This document shows positions 1 through 10,735 of a DNA stretch of 64,000 nt, one piece after another (position 1 is the stretch's first letter; every line of letters begins with the position of its first letter). The translations under genes were made by a program, and so were the position numbers. Origin of the DNA: Toxorhynchites rutilus septentrionalis (lineage: Eukaryota > Arthropoda > Insecta > Diptera > Culicidae); the NCBI RefSeq assembly GCF_029784135.1, contig NC_073745.1, positions 245,175,624 to 245,239,623 of the forward strand, written 5' to 3'. Below the pieces are notes generated by a model. It made no database searches. It was given only the letters and a program-made list of their open reading frames with translations, and had not been told where the DNA came from.

Positions 1-235
1 TAATCGTTCGCTTGAAAGATTTTTCGTGGTTTTCCATACTTGAAAAAAAAATTCTTGATGACACGAACACTTCGTCTTCACTTTCAAGAGCAATGTACGC
101 GAAAATCAATCGAGTTAGGGATGTATCGAGTTATGGAAAGAAGAATGCTTGTAAAATCGAAGGTGCCATGAATTAAATTCATCGAGTTAGAGAATATTTC
201 GAGTTACAGAACATCGAGTAAGGGAGAGTTAACTG
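1..235. mobile_element. pogo-like MITE, right end only
   Basis: The repeated motif TCGAGTTA occurs at about 112, 128, 183 and 210, and the block ends in GAGTTAACTG followed by TA at 236-237. Reiterated TCGA-TTA motifs running to a CAG/CTG end beside a TA dinucleotide match the layout of the clearer pogo-like element at 55914-56366. The other end would lie before the window. There is no coding capacity. The assignment rests on this resemblance, not on a second inverted terminus. Confidence 0.45.
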
Positions 236-1958
236 TATTAAAGAGTGATAATAACTTCGTTTTGCCAAATTAAGAAAAAATATTCAACTTTTCTGATTCT
301 ACCTCATTCCTCAGCAACCGTTGAGCGATTGTTTTAAGAATACAATTTGAACAAAATAAAACTCAGAATTTGAACAGGAACAAAAACTGTGCGAGGAATC
401 CTAGCTTCCAAAAATTATACAGACAAGTAGAAACAACAGAAAGAAAAGAACAGATTATTTAATTAAAATTTATGATCACAAACAGGACGAGGAAAAATGA
501 AAATGCTACGGTACCGCCACCGGAGCGCAATTTTTTATGAATTTATTTATTCGCAATAAAATTTATACTGATGTTAATGTAAAGGGAGGCGAAATAATCC
601 AATTCAATTATTCAGCTTTTTCTATTGTTTGTAAATTTTTTCCAGCTTTTTCACAAATGGTGTTGGCATCTGTATCATCTGACAGTGTTTCCAGCGATGT
701 CGCAACGACAATCATGTATCTCGCTAAAAATTATACCATCATCGATATAAATTATTCCTAAGATCCGTTTTGCACCGTGACATAATCTAAATAGGAAGCA
801 TCGCCTGTAGCACTTTTTTCAAAGTCTGTTTCTTTTTCATCTCTGAATCTCGTTTCCACGCATCACAAAGTGCGAGTATACAACACGATACGCAAGTTAG
901 AGCTCTCCGTGGAATAAATACAATATTAGTTTGTCACTCGAGGTATTAGCACTTCCGCAGCACTCAAAGAAAGTTCAGTTGGGCTACAAATTTGCATAAT
1001 TTACGTAACCAGTACTAATAACTATGTAGCATGCGAAGTGCTGTCTGCTAAAAAAGACCTACAGCTGAATTAGCTTTTCCAAATTGCCATTTTGACAAAT
1101 GTTATGAGTTTTCCACAGCGTATTCATCGCAAAGCGGGTGACTCACTGCGGGTAATACCCACCCAGGCGAACCCACACATTCTCGTATACTCACAGGCCC
1201 ATAAAAATAGAAACTTATCTAATTACGTGAATTATTTCACATTACTACCCATAAACCATTGAACCCGGTTCTACTGTGTGAATGGCTCACGCAGGCGCTG
1301 CACAAGGAAAAACCTGTTCCATTTGGTGCCGCTAACCCGCAGCACTCTTAGGCCTGATGAAAAATGGACGTTTCCTTTCGGAGCCAATCTATCTCGTAGT
1401 AGTACACAACAATTCCGTTAGTCATTCCACCAGTATTTCACTTTCATACAGGTACACGACACCGGAGACCCAGAGGTATCAAGGGCGAAGCGGCCGGATC
1501 CGAAAGGAGCGGAGGGACAAAAAAAGCTCACCATTGTAGCAATTATTGACATATGATGAAAAGCGTCGCAATGCCGACAACTGTCAGCTAGTAATGAAAC
1601 TGATCCGCTATCGATTAGCGCGCGCTCCCCGGTTTGCAAAAAGGTTCACTCGACACAATCGACAAACTCTAGGTGAGCAGCTACGGCAATTGTAAATGAT
1701 TGGTTTAATTGGGTTCGATCATACGGCTGTTAGGAGGACTAAGAAATGCGTTGATTTCGTTTGTCTCCGTGAGATTGTCCGCCGCTCGCCTAGACCTTCA
1801 AAACGCGGATTGTAGTTCGCAGAATGAAAATCATGTTAGGGAGAATAAACACTGATGTTTAAATTTACGGAATAAAAGCTAATTCTACCGAATGACCGAC
1901 GCATGACAAGGACGTCAAACTTGCCTAATTTCTTCGAATTTTCTGTTAAAAAATATCG
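236..1958. other. No gene seen; probably single-copy host DNA
   Basis: I found no repeat shared with the rest of the window and no coding region with recognisable similarity. Open frames are short (under 80 codons) and look random. Base composition is more mixed than in the nearby repeats. Confidence 0.4.
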
Positions 1959-2065
1959 ATACCAAATGTCTTAAAATTGCATGAAACGTCGAGATCTACT
2001 GTCATCTCGAATTTATTTTCAATCGAAATACGACCAAGTTTCAAAAAGTTAATTCTGACAAAAAA
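1959..2065 (+). repeat. Dispersed repeat fragment (CCAAATGTCTTAAAATTGCA family)
   Basis: The segment contains CCAAATGTCTTAAAATTGCA followed by GAAACGTCGAGATCTACTGT. The same pair of motifs occurs at 52370-52420 and, with changes, at 59792-59840, and in the reverse direction at 59935-59975 and 60130-60170. It is non-coding. In the 59-60 kb copy the two orientations face each other, so the family probably has long inverted ends. Confidence 0.5.
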
Positions 2066-2685
2066 AAACCCCAACAAATAATTCACAAATCATACTATTC
2101 ACCATACACACTAATGATATTCTTGGTTATGCTATGTTGGAACGATGGCCTTAGCGTATGAGCTCTGCTTCGCGGTTAATAAATGAATGATGTTTTCGGA
2201 AAGCAACTACAAAATTTATTTGATTTAACGAGCGGTAGAACCACAAGGGGAGTGGCTTATGATTCGATGGAGCGTGTTTGGATAATGGTTGACAGATATT
2301 CAATTGATTCAAACATCTTTGCGATCTATTAAAAAATGGTTGAATTAAAAAGGTTTGAAATCTTTCATTATTCTTCACCTGTTCAATGTATAGATTTTCA
2401 TTTTACCCTCCATATGTTAGACGTAGTTCTACGTCTAAATTTTCGGGATTACTGATCTCGACATTGCATTTAATTTGAAGACGTTTGGCATAATACTTTT
2501 TTTTTTTTGAAAACTTCGATTTCATATACTCTTTCTTGTATGATTTAACGATTTAAAAAAACAAATTTTGACGTCTTTGCGACACTAGTGAATAAAGTCC
2601 AACTAAGCTGGAATTTTAAATAGGTTATTTTTTCGCGAGAGGTCACTTTTTTCCACACATCCATTGGCACTCTAATATAAAACCA
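2066..2685. other. No gene; degraded repeat debris
   Basis: The part around 2385-2450 resembles 28060-28140 (ATTTTCA, then CC-CATATGTT, then GACGTA-TCCTACGTC-like sequence), so it may be a decayed end of the composite repeat described at 25236-28135. The part at 2640-2685 (TCCATTGGCACTCTAATAT) recurs at 60382-60400. No coding region is seen. Confidence 0.35.
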
Positions 2686-3032
2686 TTCCATGTCAAACCG
2701 ATAAAGTAGTTCTCAGATATTCGTGAAAATTGTTGGCTTCGTTCCTTATCACAAAATATCATACCCGTTTTTTCATCAGGATGCTCATTAACATTTTAGA
2801 GTCCGAAAAAAAAAATATTTTCCACAAATGACTTTTTTTTTCTTTTATTTTTGGTTGTGCTAACGTAAGGATATTTATCACTATTCACTCGCGAGACGCG
2901 ACACGGAATTAGGACACAACACTTATAATCCTTACAAACATTAAAATGGTTAAAATTACCTTTTTCGTCGACCGGTTTCGGGCTCGATGTTGCCCATCTA
3001 CTGGACGGTGTCCGACTGGTTACGATGGAGCA

Positions 3033-3953
3033 CTAACACATATTCATACGGTTATCAGTACTTGTCGAAGATATAGTTTGCTGAGTTATCAGCTTCGTCA
3101 GATGGAAGAGTTGAGATGATATTGGTGCATCTTCTTCATTCATAAGTGGGGAATCGCTGGTTGAGATGTACATTGATTCCCATGCATTCAACTGTGAGGC
3201 TTTTCGTACATTTCTAATAATTTTTGCCTTCTCCCAGTCTACGCAGTGGGCTTGAGTTAAAGCATGTGCTGCCACACTTGATTCGCTGGCTCGTTCATTA
3301 TCCACCGCATTCTTATGTTCACGTAGGCGGATTTTGAATTTCCGACGAGTTTGACCGATGTATACACTAGTACAGTCTTTGCAGGGAATCTGATAGATCC
3401 CTGATTTTTCATCCGGTGGAATTCTATCTTTCAGGTTGCACAAAAGGTCTTTCAGGGTGCTCTCACTTTTGTACACCACATGAAATCCGTGTTTCCGGAG
3501 TGTAGACTGGACTGTGTTGGTTATTTTGGGATAGTACGGTAGGCTGATCCTTTTGTGTTGTTCCTTCTCAGGCTCTAATGTAGTGTTGTTTTTTCTCCAT
3601 TTCTTCTTCTCGTGTTTCCGAAGGATTTTCTCCACAAAACATCTCTTGTACCCATTCAGCTCTGCAGCATGGTAGATTCTATTTTTCTCCGCTATGTAAT
3701 CATCTCTCTCCATTGGTATGTTGAGGAGACGATACACCATGGAGTGGAAGGCTGCTTGTTTTTGTGCGCCGAAGTGATTAGAGTCGGAAGTTATATATCT
3801 ATTCGTAGACGTTGGTTTACGGTATATCCCAAACTTTAGCCGATTATCTTCCTTCCGGGTAATGTACAGGTCCAGAAAACAAGGGATTGAATTTTGCCAT
3901 CTCCCCCTCGCGTCTGGAACGGAAACGCGTACCACCCAATCAGATCGACGCAT
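3033..3953 (-). pseudogene. Inverted partial Penelope ORF (RT C-terminus plus GIY-YIG)
   Basis: This 306-codon frame repeats the last 280 or so residues of the plus-strand Penelope protein exactly, beginning at FLDLYITRK. Its first 25 or so residues come from antisense reading of the unpaired middle and match nothing. It therefore lacks the reverse transcriptase catalytic region (no YVDD) but keeps the endonuclease with GIY and YIG motifs. It is the coding content of the left inverted arm, a 5'-truncated copy and not an independent gene. Start and function are not meaningful. Confidence 0.8.
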
Positions 3954-5104
3954 ATCTTTTGGTAACGAAAACCTGTATGAATCAGAACTTCTTTTCGTTC
4001 AGGGGAAAGTTCTACAAGCAAACGTTCGGTCTCAGTATGGGTAGCAAGCTATTGCCACTCTTAGCGGAGGTTTTCATGAAAGATTTTGAAACAGAGTTGG
4101 CGAAAGAAAAATTCTTCCCTCGAATGTGGAGACGCTATGTAGATGACATCTTCGCAGTTGTGAAAGAACGTTACTTGAAGCAGACGTTGGAGTTGTTGAA
4201 TTCCCGACATAGGACGATTAAGTTTACCGTCGAAAAAGAAAAAGACGGTACACTTCCTTTTCTGGACCTGTACATTACCCGGAAGGAAGATAATCGGCTA
4301 AAGTTTGGGATATACCGTAAACCAACGTCTACGAATAGATATATAACTTCCGACTCTAATCACTTCGGCGCACAAAAACAAGCAGCCTTCCACTCCATGG
4401 TGTATCGTCTCCTCAACATACCAATGGAGAGAGATGATTACATAGCGGAGAAAAATAGAATCTACCATGCTGCAGAGCTGAATGGGTACAAGAGATGTTT
4501 TGTGGAGAAAATCCTTCGGAAACACGAGAAGAAGAAATGGAGAAAAAACAACACCACATTAGAGCCTGAGAAGGAACAACACAAAAGGATCAGCCTACCG
4601 TACTATCCCAAAATAACCAACACAGTCCAGTCTACACTCCGGAAACACGGATTTCATGTGGTGTACAAAAGTGAGAGCACCCTGAAAGACCTTTTGTGCA
4701 ACCTGAAAGATAGAATTCCACCGGATGAAAAATCAGGGATCTATCAGATTCCCTGCAAAGACTGTACTAGTGTATACATCGGTCAAACTCGTCGGAAATT
4801 CAAAATCCGCCTACGTGAACATAAGAATGCGGTGGATAATGAACGAGCCAGCGAATCAAGTGTGGCAGCACATGCTTTAACTCAAGCCCACTGCGTAGAC
4901 TGGGAGAAGGCAAAAATTATTAGAAATGTACGAAAAGCCTCACAGTTGAATGCATGGGAATCAATGTACATCTCAACCAGCGATTCCCCACTTATGAATG
5001 AAGAAGATGCACCAATATCATCTCAACTCTTCCATCTGACGAAGCTGATAACTCAGCAAACTATATCTTCGACAAGTACTGATAACCGTATGAATATGTG
5101 TTAG
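3887..5104 (+). pseudogene. Penelope reverse transcriptase / GIY-YIG endonuclease, 5' truncated
   Basis: Copies the element RNA into DNA at a nick made by its own endonuclease. The 405-codon frame has a late reverse transcriptase region: GLSMGS near residue 48, then the catalytic YVDDIF near residue 84. A connector follows, then the GIY-YIG nuclease with GIY near residue 284, YIGQT near 294 and the conserved Arg in RLREH just after. Full Penelope proteins are about twice as long, so the N-terminal half, including the first catalytic Asp, is missing. The frame runs straight from the truncation point at about 3880, with no true start codon. The GLSMGS motif is followed by KLLP where SPLSP-like residues are usual. 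It is probably inactive alone. Confidence 0.85.
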
Positions 5105-5420
5105 TGCTCCATCGTAACCAGTCGGACACCGTCCAGTAGATGGGCAACATCGAGCCCGAAACCGGTCGACGAAAAAGGTAATTTTAACCATTTTAATGTT
5201 TGTAAGGATTATAAGTGTTGTGTCCTAGTTCCGTGTCGCGTCTCGCGAGTGAATAGTGACTTTTTTTTTTAATCGTAACTTTTGAATTACAGGACCGATT
5301 CAGATGATCGACATATCGAATTGAAGCCAATAATGAGGTTGTCTTTTCTTTGGAAAAAAAGTCATTATCAAGAATTAGACTCTAGTCGCATAAGAATATT
5401 GAACGAAGACTGAATATGAG

Positions 5421-6371
5421 TTAAATTTGAACAATCAAAACACAAAAACCAAAAAAAAAACTTTCTGATTCTTGGATATGTAATGTATAATAATTTCAGC
5501 CTTCAAAAAAAAAATAATATATATATATATATATACATGTTTATATATCCCTCTATCTTTAACTGTTCTTGATAAGCTTTCCATGCAGCCCGCATCAAGA
5601 GTATTTTCACAATATCAGTGTCGGTGCTTTATTCTGCAAAAATGGTTACAAATTCAATAAAATTTAATAATTTCTCATACATACAAAAACGTAGTAGGAA
5701 ACACATAACGTTTTTCATAATAAGGCTTGGTTTTGGTGGGGGTGGCATAGTTTTCCTGTGTCAAAACCACAAAAAGGACCCTTTAGGAGCAGAAGGTGAT
5801 AAGGTATATCAGCTTTTGAAAGCAGAATATTGTCAGTAATAATTCTTCACTGACCACTTTGCCCCCAAACAACAAAACAATCTCTATACGAAATATTCGC
5901 TGAAATATTATCAACACGGTATCAATAGTCAATAATTATACTACCAAACAAGCGGGTAACCACTTTACCCCACGGGACCACTTTGCCCCGCTAACCCTAC
6001 AATAAGTTGGTTTTTTGTCATTCAAAATCTTTGCAATCCAATTACGTATCATTTGCTACCATTTCCCCTCTCCATCGTAAAGTGTCCACATAGTATATTG
6101 ATAGCCTCTTAGTACTTTGAAATATAACAAGAAACGAATTAATCTCTAAAGATGTTGGTTTTACCCTGGCAGGGTATCGATCTAACCCGTACTCCCATTT
6201 ATTTCACCAGAAAACATAATTTTTTCAAGAGAGGTCCTGTAACGATTTGAATTCGAAGAAACTTGAAAATATGCGAAAATCCTTAGGGTGTCGGTTTTAC
6301 CCTGATTTCCTCTATAGACGAATTTCATGCCAACTCGTCTTAGGAGTTGGCAGCATGATTTTAAATAGCAG
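5421..6371. other. No gene; AT microsatellite and repeat debris
   Basis: An (AT)n run lies at about 5517-5535. The phrase CACTTTGCCCC or a close variant occurs at 5856 and 5981. GACGAATTTCATGCCAACTCG at 6311-6331 recurs at 58598-58618, so this is part of a dispersed family. No convincing coding sequence was seen. Confidence 0.4.
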
Positions 6372-6373
6372 TA

Positions 6374-6470
6374 CAGGTCGGACTCGATTATCCGGGATTC
6401 GATTATCCGGAATTTTAGACTCGATTATCCGGAGTATTTTATTTTTGATTTTCGGAAATTTTAAATAATT
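6374..6470 (+). mobile_element. pogo-like element end (TCGATTATCCGG motifs)
   Basis: The end starts CAGGTCGGACTCGATTATCC just after a TA dinucleotide (6372-6373). The motif TCGATTATCCGG is repeated three times within 60 bases. A related end in the same direction lies at 7182. No matching inverted end was found nearby, so the element boundaries are unknown and no transposase is present. Confidence 0.5.
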
Positions 6471-6497
6471 TGTATAATAATTCCATATTGAATAGCC

Positions 6498-6955
6498 AAT
6501 ATGGGTATCAAATGAAAGGGCTTGACTAATAGAATACAGTTATTTATGAAAAATGCAAATCCAAGATGGCCGCCACCACAAGATGGCGCCATATATATTT
6601 TTACACTACCCCATCAATATGGGTATCAAACGAAAGAGCTTGACTAGTAAAACACAGTTATTTATGACAAATAAAAATCCAAGATGGCGGCCACAACAAA
6701 ATGGTGGATTACATATTTTCTCAGAACCCCATCAATATGGCTATCAAATGAAAGAGCTTGACTAGTAGAATGCAGTTATTTATGAAAAAGGCAAATCCAA
6801 GATGAACGCCACCACAAGATGGCGCCATATTTTTTCCCAACCCTTTCAATATGGGTATCAAATAAAAGGGTTTGACTAGTGGAACACAGTAGATCATGAA
6901 AAATACAAATCCAAGATGGCCGCAGTTCCCAAATAACTGATTACTTTTTAATGGT
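6498..6955. repeat. Tandem repeat, four units of about 118 bp
   Basis: The units begin at ATGGGTATCAAATGAAAG-like sequence at 6501, 6619, 6737 and 6851, giving spacings of 118, 118 and 114. Each holds CTTGACTAGTAGAA-CACAGTTATTTATGA, then AAATCCAAGATGGC-GCCACCACAAGATGGCGCC. Two further diverged units lie at 8040-8215, and a partial inverted unit at 7085-7181. Any open frames here are by-products. Confidence 0.8.
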
Positions 6956-7087
6956 TTCATTCAGCTTGCCCTGTTTGTATGTATGTTTGAGTGTTCGTAG
7001 GATTGCCCCACATTATTTGAAATTTGACCCCGTTCCTGATCACTGATTAATTTGAAATTTGGAACATACCTTTAATTCTATACCTTT

Positions 7088-7124
7088 AAAATGGCCGCCA
7101 CCACTTTGTGGTGGCGGCCATTTT
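7088..7124. repeat. Perfect 17-bp hairpin, AAAATGGCCGCCACCAC
   Basis: AAAATGGCCGCCACCAC is followed by TTT and then its exact reverse complement. The stem is the GC-rich core of the 118-bp tandem unit, so the hairpin marks where units meet head to head. No poly-U or gene context suggests a terminator. Confidence 0.8.
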
Positions 7125-7181
7125 GGGTTTGCATTTTTAATAATTAACTGTGTTCTACTAGTCAATCCCTTTCATTTGATA

Positions 7182-7400
7182 CAGGTCAGACTCAATTATA
7201 TACAGACTCGATTATATGTGGTTCGATTATATACAATTTTGGACTCGATTATGTACAGTTTGGATTTTTTTTTTATATTTCAAATATGACTTATTTCAAG
7301 AAGAAATGTAACCTTTCAACGTTAAGGTGGAATTTGAGTGGCTATTACATGTACAGTGGGGTAAAACTAGTGATTTTTGGAGATTTTGCTTGATTTTTTA
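7182..7400 (+). mobile_element. pogo-like element end (TCGATTATATAC motifs)
   Basis: The end begins CAGGTCAGACTCAATTATAT after TA (7180-7181). It has four copies of a TCGATTATATAC-like motif, then ATATGACTTATTTCA and CATGTACAGTGGGGTAAAA. The same order of motifs occurs in reverse at 62930-63108, so two copies of one family lie in opposite directions. No transposase is encoded. Confidence 0.55.
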
Positions 7401-8034
7401 TCAGGAATTCTTTATATCGATATTGCAGCCAAATTAAGAAAGATAGAATTTGGGTGTCAAAGAACAAATTGTAGAGCGGTTTGAGAGCTTCAATTTAATT
7501 GATAGGAACAATCCAATTAGTACAATTTTTAGGATAAAAGTAATAATAGCACATTAAAAATTATTAACTTTTAAGTTTTTCACTTCCAAAATGTTATTAA
7601 AATACACTAATTTAGATGTTCCACTACTATATACTATACTAAATTTTCTCATCTTTCAAATGAAGGCAACAGAGTTGTCTTCCGTAGCGTACTTTTTAAT
7701 GTAGAGCCAGAATTTTAAAACGGAATTTGACAGAATAGGCACTTAAATGTAAATATGAGATATGTAGAATAATCAAAAAATCAAAAACATAAAAAAATAT
7801 ATGTTTTATACTATACTTTTAAACGATTTCATTAAGCATGGCCTATTGTAAGTATGTTTGTATGTTTATCTGTAGGGTTGTTCCATATCAATAGAAAGTT
7901 AACCCACTTCCTGTTCACCGATTGATCTAAAATTTGGAACACGCCTTTATCTCTGCTGTCGTTAGAAAACTGGGTATTCCATGATCTTGAAAATCCAAGA
8001 TGGCGGCCGCTACAAATGTAAACATATTTTGTCA
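7401..8034. other. No gene seen; AT-rich
   Basis: Only short random frames occur. Part of 7820-8030 resembles 6960-7080 (CATTA-GC, then TGTTTG-GTATGTTT, then a T-GATCTAAAATTTGGAACA-like stretch), so it belongs to the same repeat block as the 118-bp units. Confidence 0.35.
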
Positions 8035-8215
8035 AAACCCCATCAACATGGGTATCAAATGAAAGGACATGACTAGTAGAACACAGTTATTTATGAAAAA
8101 TGCAAATCCAAATGGCGATATGTTTTTTTTCCAAAACCTCATCAATATGGATATCAAATGAAAAAGGCTTGACTTGTAGAACACAGTAGATAATGGAAAA
8201 TCCAAATTCGAAATG
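8035..8215. repeat. Two further units of the 118-bp repeat
   Basis: ATGGGTATCAAATGAAAGGA at about 8048 and ATGGATATCAAATGAAAAAG at about 8147 start two units that include the ACTAGTAGAACACAGTTATT or TTGTAGAACACAGTAGATAA stretch. They are more diverged than the array at 6498-6955 and have lost most of the GC-rich core. Confidence 0.65.
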
Positions 8216-8757
8216 GTCAATTACTTTTATTCATACAACTCTCGTACAGAGCAATTTCACCCCAAAGTTGCTGACCCGACCATCTACGATTTTTTTGAAA
8301 CTTGGTACAAAACTATCTTAATTACAATTTTTATTATTAAATGACCAATTCAAATTACGACTGATTTTTTTAAGGGCGTATTTAAAATGATTGATCTTTC
8401 TTGCAAAAAATTGTAACTCAAAAACCAGATGTCTGATTAGACAAAGTTATTGGAAAATCAATAATCGTTTGAAAAAAATCACATTTTGCATGTACACCCA
8501 GGTTTTTTTTACCTCGTTAAAAAAACCGCGTTAATTGGAAAATCCGCGTAAAAAAAAGCGTTAATTTAAAAATCCGCGTAAAAAAAACCATGCCACCTAA
8601 GGATAGATATCAAATGGGACTATCCTTACGGAAAACGGAAGTAAAAAGTTGAGTGTTGCTCGCTTCCGAAAACCCGTAGTTTTTTTACTGCAATTTCGTT
8701 GGTTACTGGCAGCTATAGTTCGGTTTTCCTCGCGAATGAGGTCCTCTGCTGTTGCTA

Positions 8758-10055
8758 AAGGGTGTGTCACATCAAATTGCATCACGGAAAAAACGCTGTA
8801 GAAATTCGCCCAATAGACCGATCCTCTTGAAAATTTTAGACAGTAAAATAAAAACTATTAAACAACTTTTGGCATTTTCTTCTTATTCATACTTCGAGCC
8901 CATGCCCGCATGCTCGCACCTTCCGCTTTACCCCGTCCATAAGGTTCTGTACAACGTCAGGTTGTAGTTTTTTTGAACAGAAATCCATTTTTTCTTGAAG
9001 TCCGCCTCCGATTTGACAACTTTTGGGTTCTTCCGGAGGGCCTGCTTCATAATCGCCCAATATTTCTCTATTGGGCGAAGCTCCGGCGCGTTGGGCGGGT
9101 TCATTTCCTTTGGCACGAAGGTGACCCCGTTGGCTTCGTACCACTCCAACACGTCCTTTGAATAGTGGCACGAAGCGAGATCCGGCCAGAAGATGGTCGG
9201 GCCCTCGTGCTGCTTCACTAGTGGTTGTAAGCGCTTCTGTAGGCACTCCTTAAGGTAAACCTGCCCGTTTACCGTGCCGGTCATCACGAAGGGGGCGCTC
9301 CGCTTTCCGCAAGAGCAGATCGCTTGCCACACCATGTACTTTTTGGAAAACTTGGATAGTTTCTGCTTGCGAATCTCCTCCGGAACGCTGAATTTGTCCT
9401 CTGCGGAGAAGAACAACAGGCCCGGCAGCTGACGAAAGTCCTCTTTGACGTAGGTTTCGTCGTCCATTACCAGGCAATGCGGCTTCGTCAGCATTTCGGT
9501 GTACAGCTTCCGGGCTCGCGTCTTCCCCACCATGTTTTGCCTTTCGTCGCGGTTAGGAGCCTTCTGAACTTTGTATGTACGCAGGCCCTCCCGCTGCTTG
9601 GTCCGCTGGACGAATGAACTTGACAAATTCAGCTTATTGGCGACATCCCGGACCGAACTTCTCGGATCACGTCTAAACTGCTTAACTACGCGCTTGTGAT
9701 CTTTTTCGCTGACAGAGCATCCATTTTTGCCGTTCTTCACCTTCCGGTCGATGGTTAGGTTCTCGAAGTATCGTTTTAGTACTCTGCTGACCGTGGATTG
9801 GACGATTCCCAGCATCTTACCGATGTCCCGATGTGACAACTCCGGATTCTCGAAATGAGTGCGCAGGATTAATTCACGACGCTCTTTTTCGTTCGACGAC
9901 ATTTTTTCAAATTTACGAAAAATTGACAGTGAAGCATGGCCAACGTGATCTATACACTCTTATCTGATTATAAGCGAAAGCTGAAGATATAATTCCTAAA
10001 AATTAAATTTCTACAGCGTTTTTTTCCGTGATGCAATTTGATGTGACACACCCTT
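8758..10055 (-). mobile_element. ITmD37E Tc1/mariner transposon, copy 1
   Basis: The 1298-bp element has inverted termini AAGGGTGTGTCACATCAAAT and TA target duplications at 8756-8757 and 10056-10057. It carries one transposase gene on the minus strand. A second copy of the same length is at 49970-51267. DD37E members of the IS630-Tc1-mariner superfamily were described from mosquitoes, which fits the host. It is inserted in the MITE at 8495-10497. Confidence 0.93.
8928..9902 (-). pseudogene. DD37E transposase, frameshifted near the C-terminus
   Basis: Cut-and-paste transposase that binds the element ends and cuts at TA. The frame starts at an ATG (MSSNEKERRE). An N-terminal helix-turn-helix region (SHRDIGKMLGIVQSTVSRVL, about residues 23-42) is followed by a second DNA-binding part (SVRDVANKLNLSSSFVQRT). 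The catalytic triad is visible: Asp in MDDETY, Asp in FWPDLASCH, and Glu in RPIEKYW. I count 37 residues between the last two, giving DD37E. Near the end, a run of seven A (minus strand) replaces eight A in copy 2. This shifts the frame after ISVQKN and replaces the last 20 or so residues; the lost tail is still readable down to about 8887. All catalytic residues are kept, so partial activity cannot be ruled out. Confidence 0.92.
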
Positions 10056-10438
10056 TAGAAGATTCCATTGTGATTTGTACACTCTACTGCCGATGCACGT
10101 GCCGTACCACTGTTGGACCGTCCAGAGCTAAGTAGACAGGGAAAGACATTCACGAATCGCTGCCCGTAAGAACTACGTCCCGTTGTACCACCCGGTGAGC
10201 TCCCCGTTACCCAACACCTAAAATCCACGTAAGAATCGTGATAAGGTGCGGCACTAATTTCCTTCATAAGGGCTAAGCTCGATTACAAGCACTAATTACC
10301 GTAATATGCACTGAGGGAGTATAAGAAGGAAATGTGAGCTGAGGGATAGATGTGATATTGCGTAAAAAAACGGGTTAATTGGGAAATTCGCGTAAAAAAA
10401 ATCACTTTAAATGGAAAATCTGCGTGAAAAAAACTGTA

Positions 10439-10735
10439 TTAATTGGAAAATCCGTGTAAAAAAACCTCGTTAAAAACCGCGTAAAAAATCTGGGGTGCTG
10501 TTAAAAAATCATTATCAAAAATAATATTAAAAACTTTTATATCTATAGTAAGTTCTTCTAACATATCGTCTTCACTTGCGTATAGTTCCTGAATATCCGA
10601 ATCGGAACTCGATGAGATAATACTCGAAACATTTTTTCTAACGCTCGTCCATCTCGTCGTCTCTGCTTCCCCCTCTTTCAGATTTACTATTGCGTCGCTA
10701 GGGGAACATTTTGAGGATGAAAAAACGCATGGCAT
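10439..10735 (-). CDS. Acidic, serine-rich ORF fragment, unrecognised
   Basis: A 98-codon frame with SSSSDSD followed by ELYASEDDMLEE. Acidic tails of this kind occur at the C-terminus of pogo/CENP-B-like transposases and in many nuclear proteins, but no catalytic motif is present. The last 20 or so codons run into the MITE sub-repeats. LINE element A is inserted just upstream (site at 10762), so any 5' part would lie past 22940, where I see no clear frame. It is probably a broken fragment and may not be a gene. Confidence 0.25.
   Translation of the reverse strand: MPCVFSSSKCSPSDAIVNLKEGEAETTRWTSVRKNVSSIISSSSDSDIQELYASEDDMLEELTIDIKVFNIIFDNDFLTAPQIFYAVFNEVFLHGFSN

Larger units (their letters stand above)
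2878..5259 (+). mobile_element. Penelope-like retroelement, head-to-head inverted structure
   Basis: Two arms of about 1002 bp (2878-3879 and 4258-5259) are almost exact reverse complements; the only difference I noticed is one base near the outer ends. They flank a 378-bp unpaired middle (3880-4257). The plus strand encodes a 5'-truncated reverse transcriptase joined to a GIY-YIG endonuclease. The left arm is a shorter copy of the same 3' part in the opposite direction. Inverted partial copies and heavy 5' truncation are known for Penelope elements. The near-identity of the arms suggests a recent event. Confidence 0.85.
2686..5420 (+). repeat. Foldback-type dispersed repeat, split by a Penelope element
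   Basis: The left part starts with CCATTCCATGTCAAACCGAT and the right part (5260-5420) contains CCGATTCAGATGATCGACAT. The same two blocks occur in the same order at 34634-35470, and in reverse at 37940-38190 and 62624-62850. The Penelope-like element at 2878-5259 sits between them. The family is non-coding and AT-rich. Confidence 0.5.
8495..10497. mobile_element. MITE with AATCCGCGTAAAAAAA sub-repeats, split by ITmD37E
   Basis: The outer ends are CACCCAGGTTTTTTTTACC on the left and its imperfect reverse complement ending in ATCTGGGGTG on the right. Inside each end, a unit of about 30 bp (GCGTTAATTGGAAAATCCGC plus GTAAAAAAA) is repeated two to four times. Between them are about 0.6 kb of non-coding DNA and the ITmD37E element. 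Left TA and right CT flanks could be a decayed TA target site. The family is unnamed here; pogo-like is a guess from the TA and sub-repeat layout. Confidence 0.5.

Noticed and set aside
537..761. 74-codon frame near the left edge
   Set aside because: No motif, AT-rich random codon pattern, no supporting context.
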